Shown: one piece after another, positions 25,390 to 37,689 of the stretch
Layout of the letters: each line of letters starts with the position of its first letter
Numbering within the stretch: position 1 is the stretch's first letter
Source of the DNA: Strix aluco
Taxonomy: Eukaryota > Chordata > Aves > Strigiformes > Strigidae
Assembly: GCF_031877795.1 (NCBI RefSeq)
Contig: NC_133971.1
Location: 64,974,463 to 65,038,462, forward strand
Direction of reading: 5' to 3'
Length of the DNA: 64,000 bases
The notes under the pieces: generated by a model
Told to the model about the DNA's origin: nothing
The model's database searches: none
Seen by the model: only the letters and a program-made list of their open reading frames with translations
Translations under genes and position numbers: made by a program

Positions 25390-27230
25390 TGTAAACAGAA
25401 GATTAAGAGTGCTCAGAAAGAATTTGAAGATCTCTGTAGAAAAGATGTTCAAATAGTAAAAGGGACTTGAAATACATCAAAAGCAGGAAGCCAGCTAGGG
25501 AGTCAGTAGGACCATCTGATAACACAAGTGTGAAAGGGACACTCGGGGCCAATAGAGCTATGAAAGGGAAGTTCAGTGAATTAGTTGCGTCAGCCTTTCC
25601 AGCTGAAATGTTGCAGGGATTCTCATACCTGCACATTTCTTATAGGAGAGTTGTCATAGAAGCTGTTATCAAGTTGAAAGAAATATGTGAGAATGTAAGA
25701 CCAAATACATATGTTAGATGCTAACAGGTATCTAGGGTGGCAGTCATGTGAGATTCCTGGAAGAACACAATTGGGAGATTACAGAACTGCTTGCCATGGT
25801 GCATAAGGTGGTGTTTCAAACAGCCAGAGGACTGACAGATTGCAATATAATTCCTGCCTGTGGAAAAGGGGAACTTTAGGAGATCCTTTGAACTACAGAC
25901 TAGGGAGTCTCTTCTTTTTCTGGTGCCATAATAGCCGATAAAAAAGAATAAGATCCTTGAGCACCTGGATAAGCATGGGCTGTTGGGAAAGAGTCAGCAT
26001 TGCTTCAGTTGTGTCTTGAGCAAAAAGGATCTGGTGGACACAGAAGTCTCCAACAAGGTTCCATGTTACAGGATATTCAAGAAACTACATTCACACAGGA
26101 CGACAGGAGCAATCTTTATGGCTTGAAAGCTAGTTAAAGGATTGGAAGCAAAATGGTCATCTTTCAGGATGGAGAGGAGTCAGCAGTATGGTTCCCTAAG
26201 GAATGATGCTGAATTTATTTTTTTCAACAATTTCATCAATGGCATGAGGAAGAGAAAAAACTGAGATCTCCAGCTCTCCAGGTGACATTAAGCTCTTCCG
26301 GTTAACCAAACGTTGCGTCACTTGGCAAACTCACAAAACTGAGTGATTAGGCAAGACTTCAGCCAGTAAACTTATGTGGGTAAATGTAAGGTAGTAGCTA
26401 AGGAAAATAGCCTAAACTATTCCTACAAGATACTGAATTTGCAACTGGTAGTCACAGAGGTGTAGAAAAATCATAGTGTCATTGGTTACTGTAGTCTGAA
26501 GTTATTAGCTCTACAAGAATAGCAGGGGAAAAAAAAGCCAAAACCTGATGGATGTTGTCAGAGGAGAGGACATAATTTTTCCCATTTTTGGAACTGTGGT
26601 GTACCCACAGCTTGAACATTGCGTTCATTTATGGTTGCTGTGTTCTCATGAACAATGTGGTGGAATTACACTGTAACGCATGAAAAAAAGCAAATAAATG
26701 AGCAAGGGGATAGACCAGGTGGCTTACGAGATGAGACTGAAAAAGTTAATACTTCAGATTGGAGAGGAAGAGGCTGAGATGAGCATGGTTAAGGTTTAAA
26801 AAATTCTGAAAGTGATGGATAAGCTGCATGTGGAGCTCTTGTTCTTAAAATTCTGCCGTACAACAAAGAGGGCATCCTTGATAAAACTAGTACGGAAATC
26901 AGTTAAAATTAAGCACTTTAAACAAATGGTCATGAGGTTCTGAAGTTTGCTTCTAGAGGAGGTAGTATCAGAAGATCTGAAAAACAATTAGACAAATTCA
27001 TGGACAACAAGTCCATAAATACATAATAAAAGGCCTGGGAAGAGACTCTTGCACAAAAAAATTTTGTGGCTTCTGGAGGAGTAAAATGAGAACAAACTGC
27101 AGAAAGTACCCAGGTGTGCACAGTCTCCCTAAACAGAATCTCTTCTTGCCTTTTTCAAACACAGAGATAGATCCTGGGCTTGGGAGGGTCTGACCTAGTG
27201 GGATGCTTTTTATGTTATTTCATGTCTGAT
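25390..27230 (+). mobile_element. Degenerate CR1/L3-like LINE relic (ORF2 remnants)
   Basis: No long frame survives, but fragments on the + strand follow the order of a CR1-type ORF2. Stretches near 25,880-26,050 resemble the region before reverse-transcriptase motif A (a broken N-Y-R, then Q-H-C-F-S). At 26,224-26,250 F-N-N-F-I-N-G-M resembles the F-N-x-F-I-N-D-L segment, and at 26,281-26,298 G-D-I-K-L-F resembles the A-D-D-T-K-L-F motif C region. Near 26,940-27,020 there is a tail resembling the end of ORF2, with L-D-K-F-M-D-N. Stops and shifts are everywhere, so this is an old, dead copy. The boundaries are approximate and the subfamily undetermined. Confidence 0.55.
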
Positions 27231-28775
27231 GAAAAAAAGTAGTGTCTGTGAGTAATTCACGTAGACACACACCACATCATATGCTATAGCAAGACAGAAG
27301 AATTATGTGTTCAGAGAGATACTGGAAAGGGTTTAAGAAAGAAGGTATGGTTTTATATACCCAGCTATTTTAGAACACAAATTACTACTGTCTTAGTTCT
27401 GCACAGGGAAAAAAGGGGGACTACATGTCATGGTAAGTCTAAAACAGCAGCTTCATGGTAGTCCCTTAGGATACACTGTAAAGGTTTGTTAGTGTTTCAG
27501 GGCTTCATTACACTGGGGAGAAACAGTTATAAATGTAGGTTCCCCAGAAGCATGCATGTCCACTCAGAAACACGGTCACTACTCTCTCTTTTGTGGCGGC
27601 TCACGAATACTTTATCTACTTGAAAGGTGACAGATTAATAATTTTTAACAAATATGCTGTAAAATAATCACCCATAAATACACTCAAGAAAAAATCATGA
27701 GCTTTCTAAGTAGTTTTAACTTACAGGTGTATCAAAGTATTAGTTTATTACATTAGGATCTCACATTAGTAACATTTTAAAAAATAGTTTACTGATTTTA
27801 TTTTATTTTTAGATTTCAGCAAACTTCTGTAAGGAAAACAGATTAGTCTGATTCGCTGGTCTAAGTACAAGGCTAAAATTTTTGTGATGCCCTAATTCTC
27901 AGCATTAATTTGACCCAAAATAGGTTTTCTTGGATTTCAAACTTTCAAAACCATATCCTCTGTAGCAGTGTCACCAAAAATTAATCATATTTTAGAAAAA
28001 CAGAAACGTTTGAAAATAGAATAAAAATGAGGAGACTGCTTTTGCTGGTTGTAAGTAAAAAATGATGATGTAAATAAAATGATGATGAAAATACCAAATC
28101 TCAGAATAGATGAAGGGACTGAGACTACACCATTCAAGTCAGTAGGAGTTTTTTCCATTCACTTGAACAGGAGGAGAATCAATTCCCTGAAAACTTCTGT
28201 TATCAGTTACTTGAAACAAACTAATATTTCCGAGGGTCAAGAAGAATTTACTGTGAAAGAAATCCCTGAACCTGAAGAAGTGCATGTCATAGCTGTCGTG
28301 GTAAATGGTACTGATCCACACAGCACAATGGAACCTCTTAGTACTGACACAGAAGAGGAGGACTTGCCTTGCACTGGGAGCTGCTTCTAATTTTCTGGGG
28401 GAAAAAAGCTTACTTTGAAGTATTGTAAGCCTGACGTTTTTGGCAACTCACTTGAGGAAGTGCTGGTATGCATTTAAGTGTCTCATGCATCTACTCACTG
28501 CTACTCTGTTAGCTTTAATGAGCACATATGTATCTATCAAAATAGACCTTGACCTTGAAAACTTAAGCTAGGCACTTACAGAAACATGTCCTGTCTGCTC
28601 TGCCACTTCTAAACAATCTTTTATCATTGGTAGATGATATAAGTGAGCCTGACACCAAACAGGGTCAGATACAGTTTCAGGAAACTGTCGTATCCTTCTT
28701 CACGTCATTAATAATAGAAGGAGCATGCACAGCCAGGAAGCAGAAGCTGGGGCTGTTTTCATTATTACTCTACAG
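27231..28775. other. Intergenic/5' flank of MINAR2
   Basis: AT-rich. It contains a 103-codon + ORF at 28079-28390 with no recognised domain. Part of it (28,125-28,185) resembles an old interspersed sequence with paired caagtcagtaggag/ccattcacttgaacag segments. No clear CpG island or core promoter is visible directly upstream of MINAR2. The MINAR2 transcription start is not determinable from sequence. Confidence 0.5.
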
Positions 28776-28784
28776 GACAGAAAC

Positions 28785-28949
28785 ATGGACTTCTCCGTTT
28801 TGCCAAACAACAACCATCCAGACAAATTCCTGCAACTGGAGGTGAAGTCTTTAGTGAAAAACTCTGCCTTTCTACAAGCCAGCCTGGCAAAATTCCCAGG
28901 AGCAGCTTTACCTGGAGTGCAGCAGTGGCACAACAGGGTCTATTTACAG
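28785..28949 (+). CDS. MINAR2: MINAR2 coding exon 1 (residues 1-55)
   Basis: The ATG at 28785 has a strong initiation context (A at -3, G at +4) and is followed by the conserved N-terminus M-D-F-S-V-L-P-N-N-N-H-P-D-K-F. The frame is open for 20 codons upstream, but those residues do not look like the family, so this ATG is chosen. The exon ends tta CAG|gtaggt, a good donor in phase 0. A plausible acceptor (ttactctacag, ending at 28775) sits 9 bp before the ATG, so the 5'UTR may be spliced. There is no signal peptide, so the N-terminal part is probably cytosolic. Confidence 0.95.
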
Positions 28950-31900
28950 GTAGGTAAGGTCTAAAAGAGGCTGACATTTTTCCTGACTTTTCTACCTTCT
29001 TTTTGGGATCAGGAGACAAATGACATGAGGTTGAGACTTCAGCTGTGGGTTCAGCTTCCTGCATCTCTGAATCTGCATCACTAATATCCTTGCAAGTTTT
29101 CGCATTGATTTCAGTGAGGATCAGGCTCTAAGAGAAGAGGCATTCTCTTCAGGGCAGTCTGCTGACTTTATTTCAGTATGTTAGGCATTCTACTGCTCAC
29201 GGTAACATTTTCATAGCATTTCCCTGAAAGTCTACTGATGTCAAATACCAATTAATTTCACTAAAGAGGTGAATGGAACATGCTCTCTGAAGAAGTAAGA
29301 AATAAACCCAGATTTAAATGTGAAAGCCAGGTCATTTCCCTCAAACTCGATGAAAAGGCACATTAGAGAGAGCATTAGAGATTCTTGCTAGTGTCTCACA
29401 AGCTGTCTACGTAGTTCATCATAGCTTCCTCTTTATTTTGCCTTGTTTTTCTCATTTTCTCATTCTACCTTGACCTTCCTGTTATCCTGACAGACAGCTG
29501 TTGAAAGTGTGAAACGCACTGACTGTACAGGTTATTAAACAGAATATAATAGCAGCAGAGTATAATACAGAGTATAGTAGCAGCAGTTTCTCGGTAAAAA
29601 TGTAAATGTGCGCTGCCTAGTAGAGGCCCTGAAGCCAGCAGAGAAGTTCATGTCTGGACCAGCAGCAGTACAGCTGCATCAGCTCACACCCCTCTGGGCC
29701 CCACTTGCTGCTCCACAGCACTCCTTTCCTGTTGCCCGGGGAGCCCCTTGCCTTTCCCCACCCCTAGAATGAGCAAAAGCTTCAAGGTCTGGTTCTTGTC
29801 AAGGGATGGAGACGCACATATGCAGTTGGGGGCGGGGGGATGGAGAAGGATCTGCATCCTGAGGATCCTTAGGGTAGGGGTCCAACTCCCCAGGGGAATG
29901 AGGGGTGAGAGCCAAAAAACCATCAACCTGTGGGAGAGAAAGATCCTTAAAGTCTCCCACAGCTACTTCCAGTTGCACTTCTCTCTCAGATATTCTCTCC
30001 ATCAGCTCCCCAAACCACTTCGCTCCCTCCTGGAGTCCATTCCAGTCCTCATTCACACGCAAAAGTCCTCTCCTTCCTGACAACTGCTTCCATGACACCC
30101 CCTTACCTTCCCTAGATTCTTCCCCACCCTGGACACCCTTCCCTCTGCCTACCCTAATGCCTCCAGCTGCCTCAGCTGGTATTGTGTAATCTTCACTGGC
30201 AATTCCCCAAGGAGAGCTGGGAGGGGGGGGGGGCACACAGTCGCCTGTTGTCTCCCACGCAAAGAGCCCTAACCAGGGGAAGAAGACTGTGGGATCCCAA
30301 ACAATGGGATATGGTGCAATGCTGGCCTCGCTCCCCACCCCACCTAAGCCCCTCTTTTGTGCAGGAGGGAGGCAGCCACACACAGAGCCTCCTCCACAGC
30401 AGGGATCCTTCTCCCCATTGTTGTTAAACAGGATGCACTGTCACTGAGCCAGGGCTGCAGAGCTGTGGAAGGATTAAGAATGTGTGGGGAGCCCTGTGCA
30501 TTTTCGACTTGTGCTCTGCCCTTTGCCACCAGTGAGAGAGTTTTCCTGGAACTCTGTTCTCAGACCCAGGATGGCCATTTCAAAGGAAATGTCTGTGCTC
30601 ACCATGTGTCCAGAAATGCAACTTGAAATGCAGTATGTTTTATAAATTTTAAACCTAGGGCACAACCTACAGGTTTAAGTGCAGTCATTAGTGAAATCAA
30701 GCTGTCCAGATAAAATTCAGTGTGCCTTATTCCCTCTCCCTTATGAGCTTGCCTCCTTTTTTTCCTTTTGCTGACAATCAAATAAAGGGAAAAGAACTGA
30801 TGAGTTCCAGACATTAGAATAAACACGATGGCACAGTGGAGAACTAATGGCGCAGGAATAACATGTTTTGCTTTAAGATGAGACAGCTAATGGGGTTAAG
30901 GGTTAGTTAATTCAGAAACGGAAATGGGGCGGGCGGGCGAGGGAGGAGAATTCATTTCAGAACATATGTGCGTGACCTACAGACTCCCAAAGTCATTAAA
31001 CCTTTAGAGAAGCCTAAATTCCCTCTTCAGAAATTCATTTTAAGAAACTGTTGCTACTCAGGGCTCCCTGTGTAAAGTGACTTCTCAAGTGGTTTGTGGT
31101 CTCTTCCAGACCTTTATTATGAGATCACTTAAATTCAAGTGCACTTAAGTGCTTATGTGTTTTCTCCACCTATAAGTTTTTTAATTTATTTCCATTATAA
31201 AAAGCAGCTTGACATAATGACAATTCCTATTGCTAACCAAAAAGTTTCTGCTCTTTCTCCTTACTTTCCTATTCCGTATCAGGCAAACTGAACAGCTTTT
31301 CTGCTTAGCATATATTTTCATTGTGTACTTTGAAGAAAATAAACCATAAAGCAGTCCAGGAATCATAGCCCTTCCTTGTGAAAAGCAGCATAAAAAGTAC
31401 AGACTGTTTCTCCTGTAAATGACTAGCTACTGACTGCTTTCTGATTGCCCTGAAAATTTCCAGTCCCACTGGACTCTCTGCCTCACAATATGTTTTACTT
31501 CTCAGCATACATCAGATGATTAATTCCCTCTATCTGCTTCTGATAGCCAGGGTGCGTGTCTCCCCTATATTCTACCTGGTCATTTTCTGCAGTTCTTGGA
31601 CTTCTCTTTCAGCTTGTATTTCCCTTTTTTCCTTATTTCTGGAAGAGAGCAGAGAGCATTTGGTCTTTGAATACCATGCTACTCCTTGCCATGATTTCTT
31701 GCTTAGGAATTCACAACTCCAAACAGATTTTGGCCTGCAGTTATTACAGTTATCATACTAACTGCACTCCCTCCTGGTCTCTCATCTGACCTAATGCCTG
31801 TGTCCTGCCTTTGTTTGTTTCTCAGTGTACCAGGACAAGAGATTTTTTTTTTACCTATAAGTTAGGTGCTGCTTTACAGTCACTTGTTTGTCCCCTGTCT

Positions 31901-33224
31901 CATACGTGCATTACATCTACTCTTTCCCTTATTCTTACCTAGACATCTGAAACTGGCCACAATCAGAGCCAGATGCAAGGCTGGCAGGAGCTCTGGTCTG
32001 ACACCATACATAAGTTTTTATATAATGCATTCAGAACCCTGCAGAACTCCATTACCAATGAGAGATAAATCACCTTTCTTTAAATAAACAATTCATTATG
32101 AGGACAGAAGTACTCTCAGTGCTGCACAATTAAAATAGTCCATATGAATGCCTACTTTTCTCTAAATATTCCTGTTACTTCAGCTTAAGTGTTTATAACC
32201 ATCTACTGATCTCCTTCCTATCCATGTCAGGTAGCTTCCCAGGTTGCTTTGTAGCACCAGATGCTACTTATGTCTCTGACAAGCAATTCCGATGCTCTTC
32301 AGTTCCTTTGATAAGAAAACTTGCATTCTTAGGAATCCTTGAGGTGAGTTGTCTGCCCTACTGTCTTTCAGATCTGCTTACCTACCCTCAGTTACTCCTT
32401 GCCTTCCTGATTGCTTTTCCACAGCATCCCCTATGAGATCAGATTTGTTCAGGAAATTCTAAAGAGCTAGTAATTATTTATCCTGATAAATTAGTGCTTT
32501 TTATTGACCAAATGCCTAACAATACCTATACAGTTGTTAAAACTATCACAGGGATTCTTGGGTTACTACCTAGCAGATTTTTGTCTGTCAGACCTTTTGT
32601 CTGTCTTAGAAACAGGTCCCTACATCAGAAAAACACCCCTTCAAGTGCTGGGAGAGTCCTCCAGGGTGTGTTACAAGGCTTTTGCACAACAGAGGTTTAT
32701 AGTCTTAAATAAATTACATGTAAATATAATAATCACCCTGCTACCCACTTTCATTAGGATTGAGGAGGTTGTTACAAAACAAATCCTGCAGTATCTGGTG
32801 GCCCTAGGTTTCTTAAATACTCCCTTGGTTAAAATTTTTAGGTGTAGCTGCCCATCAACAGCATTTGTCACTTTCACTGAATATCTCTCCTGGAGGCAGC
32901 TGGAGACCATGGCTGGCCATGGAACAAGAGGAACTAACTCTCTTTGAGGAAGAATAAAGAAAAATTTGACTTCCAGGAAGTCAATTTCCTTAATTTTTTA
33001 GCCGTTTCTTTGATCTCTTCTTGCAGGTAAATGGGCTTGAGACCAAGGCCTAGTCTTAACTGTTGATGTCCTGGTTTTGGTGGGTGATTAGCTTGGTGTC
33101 TCACACCACAGTCTGAGGAAAGAACACCTAGACTCTCAGGTTGTTTCAGTGCTAACAACAACAGCGGGAACAAAAGGATAAAAATGGGATTAAAATGTTT
33201 TCTTGCAATATAGATTAAATCATA

Positions 33225-33310
33225 ATTTTAATTAAATATATTTTATATTATTTTATTTTATTTTATTATATATATATTTATTTAATTATATATATTATAA
33301 TATACCTATA
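33225..33310. repeat. AT-rich low-complexity block
   Basis: Almost pure A/T, made of tatatat, attttatttta and taattatata segments, with potential cruciform or unwinding character. It lies within MINAR2 intron 1. Confidence 0.85.
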
Positions 33311-34564
33311 TCTATAATTTGCATTATGAAATAATCAGCAAGAAAAAACTGTGGAGTAAGCACATTTGACCCAGGGTTGGAGTTAACATAGACTCTCTAT
33401 AGATCTTCAGGCTTTTTACAGAATCCTCTTTTTGTATGTGTCAAAGAGGGACAAACTGTTCTCAGTGAAACACAAGGTATAAACCATAACAGCTTTCTTG
33501 CTCATGAGCTATATGTAGATCCAACACAGTTATGGGTTTGCAGAGTTGAGCATTTTTCATCTTGTTAAACGAGTATTTTGTCAACACAGTTCATCTAGTT
33601 TCTTAGAGTTCTTTATAACTATTGCTGCTTTGAGTATTTGCTGTTCCCTCCTTCAATTCAGTGAATAATAACATAAATTGCCTGTGATTTGATCTGTTCC
33701 ACCCTCATTCACACTGGCTTCTTAGATGCAGTGTATATCATATAAATTCTGTAATGCATATGGATACCTAAATTTATAATACTTTCCTCTATCTTTGAAC
33801 ATTTGCTTCATTAATCAGAATCAAAACATAGAAGTCTGTGAAAAATGTTTTCAATCTTAAAAGAAAAAATACGTAGTTTTTGCTAGAATTAAAGCTAGCA
33901 GGCATATTTTTATTATCTAATCTCCTTCTGTTTCTTTGTTTCTATAAAAGCATATGTTTCACGCAATCTCCATATTTCTCTGTATAATTTCTTGGACCTA
34001 AACCTTTTTTTTTATGTGCTTCTGTCCTTCCTTTTCCCTAAATAGTCTCTAGGACATATCTACTGCAGAAGTTTCACAATCAAGCATTTGCCTGCACTCA
34101 AGTATATTCTCCCAATTATCTTGGCACTTCAATGTCTGCTCTCTAGAACTTTTGCAAACTATATCCTACCCCAAATTCCAGTCCAGTTTTCATGGTAAAA
34201 TCCTGTTGCCCCTCCCATCCTATTCCCTCTCTATCTCTGCTCCATGCTACCACATTGTCCTGTTCTCATGACCGTGAAAAGGAAGGTACTCCAGACAGAA
34301 GGGACAAAAAGTTTTGCCACGAAGCACTCCCTTTATAAACAAATTTTGCATCATGCCATTTATTCCAAGTTTTGTAGCATTTTATTTAAAACAGCTTTAG
34401 AAATTACTGTCAAGTCACATTCTTTTCACAACATTTTAAGCCTAGGGAGACTGAGCATCCCCTGGTGAGACAGTTCGCATTCTTCAACAAAATGTTCTCC
34501 AAGTTCAACTATCTAGCAAGCCTGAGGGAAACATCATTAAAGTCAATGAAAATTTTAAGTAAGA

Positions 34565-34662
34565 AATAAAATAAAATAAAATAAAATAAAATAAAATAAA
34601 ATAAAATAAAATAAAATAAAATAAAATAAAATAAAATAAAATAAAATAATAAAATAAAATAT
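34565..34662. repeat. (AAAAT)n microsatellite
   Basis: About 19 near-perfect 5-bp units, interrupted once near 34,649 (ataataaaat). It lies in MINAR2 intron 1 and is probably length-polymorphic. Confidence 0.95.
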
Positions 34663-36650
34663 GCAGTCAGAAAGAAACTACAGTTAAAAGCACCAGCTCA
34701 GCTGAAATCTGTCCAGTACAAGCCAAAGAACTTCAGTGCCAGCTGTAACTGCAATGCAAAGAGTAATATTGTCAGGGGATACATCAAGGCTAAGAAATGA
34801 CATATGGAAATTATGAACTAATTAGATGGACTGGGAGGGCACTGAGGATCCACCCACCTACTAATGGTAATTATTGATGGAAAACATGCTTAGTCACTTG
34901 TGCACGATTTAGTGATAAGAATGCCAGCACAACGCTTCCTCCTAGGGTTTTTTAGACAAAGGCTGTTGTTTTCTCTTCTCCACCTTTCCTTTCTGAAGTA
35001 AACCAGTCCTCCTGCTTCCTTCTACACCTGCCTACCCAGACCAACTCACAGATATCTATGAGCATGCACAGGCACCGAGGCATAGAATAGATGATGACAT
35101 GTAGCACCTGACTTCCACTGAAAGTGGATTCACCAGCCCATGAAGGGGGCAGAAAATTACTCAAGCAAAAGAAGCCAACAGTTTGCTTAGGGACTTGCCC
35201 TGTCTGATGTGGGATCCAAGCAACTCCCAGAGCCACTGTGTGGGAGGTGGTGGGATCCCCTGGGCTCCCACCAGAAAGGTGGAAGGAGAAGCAAGATGTG
35301 CCCCTAGCAGCAGCGAGCCCTTTGGCTGCTGAAGTCCACCCAGCCTGTGGCACCTTAACAGCTAGAGATGTCAATACAAGCAAAATATCCTGGGAAAGAC
35401 ATCCTTCCATGGAAGGAAGTTTCTCAAGTCCCAGCCTCTTCATTGTCTGTTTATGATGTGCACTCATTTTATGGGAGTCTGGCAGCAGATGCTGCCCACA
35501 CCTTTGTGATTTCTGAGGCTGGGAGAGGGCTGGGATGTGCTCCTCTCCCAGCACGCCTGTCACAGAGACACAGGGTCAGGTCAAGGCTCCCCTTGTCTCA
35601 GCATAAAGTTCCTAAGGACAAAGGTGCTAATGGGGAAGTGGTGTTTGCTAATGAGGAAAGCTGAATTTGCACTGTGATGTTTCTGTAGAAGCAATCCTGA
35701 GACATGGGAGAGCTGTTAGTGTGAGGCAAGGTCTCTGCCAGAAGCAGATCTCTCAGGAAGCCGACGCACTGCTGGAACCTCAGATCATTGACAGATTAAT
35801 TCAGTGTCAGTGACACAAGGTTATGGTGAACCAAAATTTTTAACAGCTTGACCTGGAGAGTTTGATTGCATTCCTCCATGAAATTACAGATCAAAAAATA
35901 TGGTAATTACCATCTTACCAGCTCTTGAAGAGACTCTTAGTGTTGTGTTAAGCAGCAGCTTGTGAGTTCTCCAAAAATGTGATCCCACCAGGTTTGTTTG
36001 TCCTCCTTTCTTGCCACCCCCCTGTTCTAAAAGGTCTGATTTAATGATTGCTGTTGCTGGGAGACTGCTCAGATATGTAATTACATTTGAGTTCTGACAG
36101 TGCCTGAATTAAGGACTCTGCCTCAGTAGAATGAAGGGCCTCTTTGACATCCTGACATGGGTCTAGCATTCAACAGCGTGAACAGAACTGCTAATCACAC
36201 CCTTGCTGTCAGAGGTGCAGCTCCAGTCAAGGCAGTCACTTACACACCATTACCCCTGTGCTTCATTCTGCTTTGTCCTTACAGCTCTGCTTCTGCATCA
36301 CACGCCCCTGGCTTTCATCAGAACCGCATCTTCTACCACAGTGCTCCATGGCAATGTTTTGCTAAAGCAGAGGCTTTCTTTCAGCAGGCATTATAATGTC
36401 AGTTCACATTTGGAGAAGAGTTTAATGTTCAGATTGTACCCACATGCTTTCCCCAGGGAAGAAATCTGCCCAGAATGAACAGTCAGGCTTCCTTACTGCA
36501 CTGTAGATGTTCACCAGAATGAGAAAAATTGTTGGATGTGTAATTTTAAAAATGATTCTGTTGTATTACAAATGATGATTCTGGAAGGAGGCCTGCATCA
36601 TAGGTAAATGAAGATGAAAGCCAACTTCTAATCTAACTTGTGCCTTACAG

Positions 36651-36896
36651 AGAGAAAAGAGAAATGTCACTGAGCTGCCAGGCTTGGACTCGAACGGGGT
36701 CAGTCAAGAAATGATAGACAAAGCCCTTGGGAAACACATTACACCCATCACCCTGAAATCCACAATCAAAAGCAACCCCTTGTATAGTGATATCCAGGTG
36801 GATGATGACTGGGAAGAGAAGAAAAAGAGCCCTTCCTGGACTGTGCAAGACTATGACAGACACTCGCTACATTCTAACTTGGCCAGCCACATAAAG
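36651..36896 (+). CDS. MINAR2: MINAR2 coding exon 2 (residues 56-137)
   Basis: An 82-codon exon, phase 0 at both ends, between acceptor tgccttacag and donor AAG|gtagcg. The first half (residues 56-90) is hydrophilic and looks poorly conserved. The second half carries the family segments S-N-P-L-Y-S-D (96-102), an acidic-basic run, P-S-W-T-V-Q-D-Y-D-R-H-S-L-H (116-129) and N-L-A-S-H-I-K (131-137). The residue total (196 versus about 190 in human) suggests a few extra residues in the variable half. No stop or frameshift. Confidence 0.95.
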
Positions 36897-37689
36897 GTAG
36901 CGTACTGTTGCACTGTGTTTGAGCAAAGTGAATTGCTATAGCTGTGTGGTGTGTGCATGAACCATTGTGCAGCTCGCTTTTTCTTTTGGTGGCATTCCAG
37001 AAGTAAATATGGACGCATTTTCTGGTACAGAGATGACACTAACATAAGTCTGATCAGGAAAAGAAATTTACATATCTGGTTAGACTCCAGGAATTTCAGT
37101 TCTGCAGAACACGACCTCTGTGACTAGAGAAAGTCTTAAACCACAACACTCCGCAATTCAGCTTCCCCATTTATATAGGGAAGATTTATAAATGAGGCAC
37201 TTAAAAACCATATACCCACTTTAATAACTGCTGATAACATCATTCTGTTACCAAATACCATCCATTTTCTCAGTCTCATCCACACTATGCAGGATTCTGC
37301 CTGCCTACGGTTTGACACAAATCACTTTTAGGGTTACTTTTGTGAGTTTTTTTCTGCTGTTCCCTTTGGACTCAGATTTGCGTTTATAAATTCACATCTC
37401 TCCTTAAGAAGACAACATGGTGTCTTCTGGGTTTTTTAATCACATTTCAATGGCTGGTGTCCTACATTTGGTTCCTGGCTGAAAAGTGTGGGTTTAATTT
37501 TCCCCAGTGGAAGCTTTGCAGCATCTGGCAAGTAGCACAACCTATGTTCAAGTGAAAGTTTCTTGCATTTGTGTTGTGATGCCTTAAATTCATTAATCAC
37601 TATCTGATGATAGCCAAAATACTTCTGCCTATGTTCTAATGACTTTATGTGCGAGAGGAACTGAGTTCATTTTCTGATTTTTCTTTTAG
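36897..37689 (+). other. MINAR2 intron 2 (about 0.8 kb)
   Basis: Short intron with a normal gt...ag pair and a pyrimidine-rich tail (tttttcttttag). No repeat or ORF of interest. Confidence 0.85.

Larger units (their letters stand above)
28950..36650 (+). other. MINAR2 intron 1 (about 7.7 kb)
   Basis: Contains a GC-richer block at about 29,640-30,440 with a 194-codon antisense ORF, a short GC-box-like run (ggggcgggcgggcg, about 30,926), an AT-rich block (33,180-33,310), a (TAAAA)n microsatellite (34,565-34,662) and another GC-richer block at about 34,950-35,660 with a 203-codon antisense ORF. None of these ORFs shows a domain I recognise. No clear transposon was identified. Confidence 0.6.

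Noticed and set aside
32504..32947. 147-codon + ORF in MINAR2 intron 1
   Set aside because: No recognisable domain, ordinary base composition, overlapping ORFs on the other strand; likely chance.
34565..34662. CRISPR-like or satellite array
   Set aside because: Simple 5-bp microsatellite without spacers.
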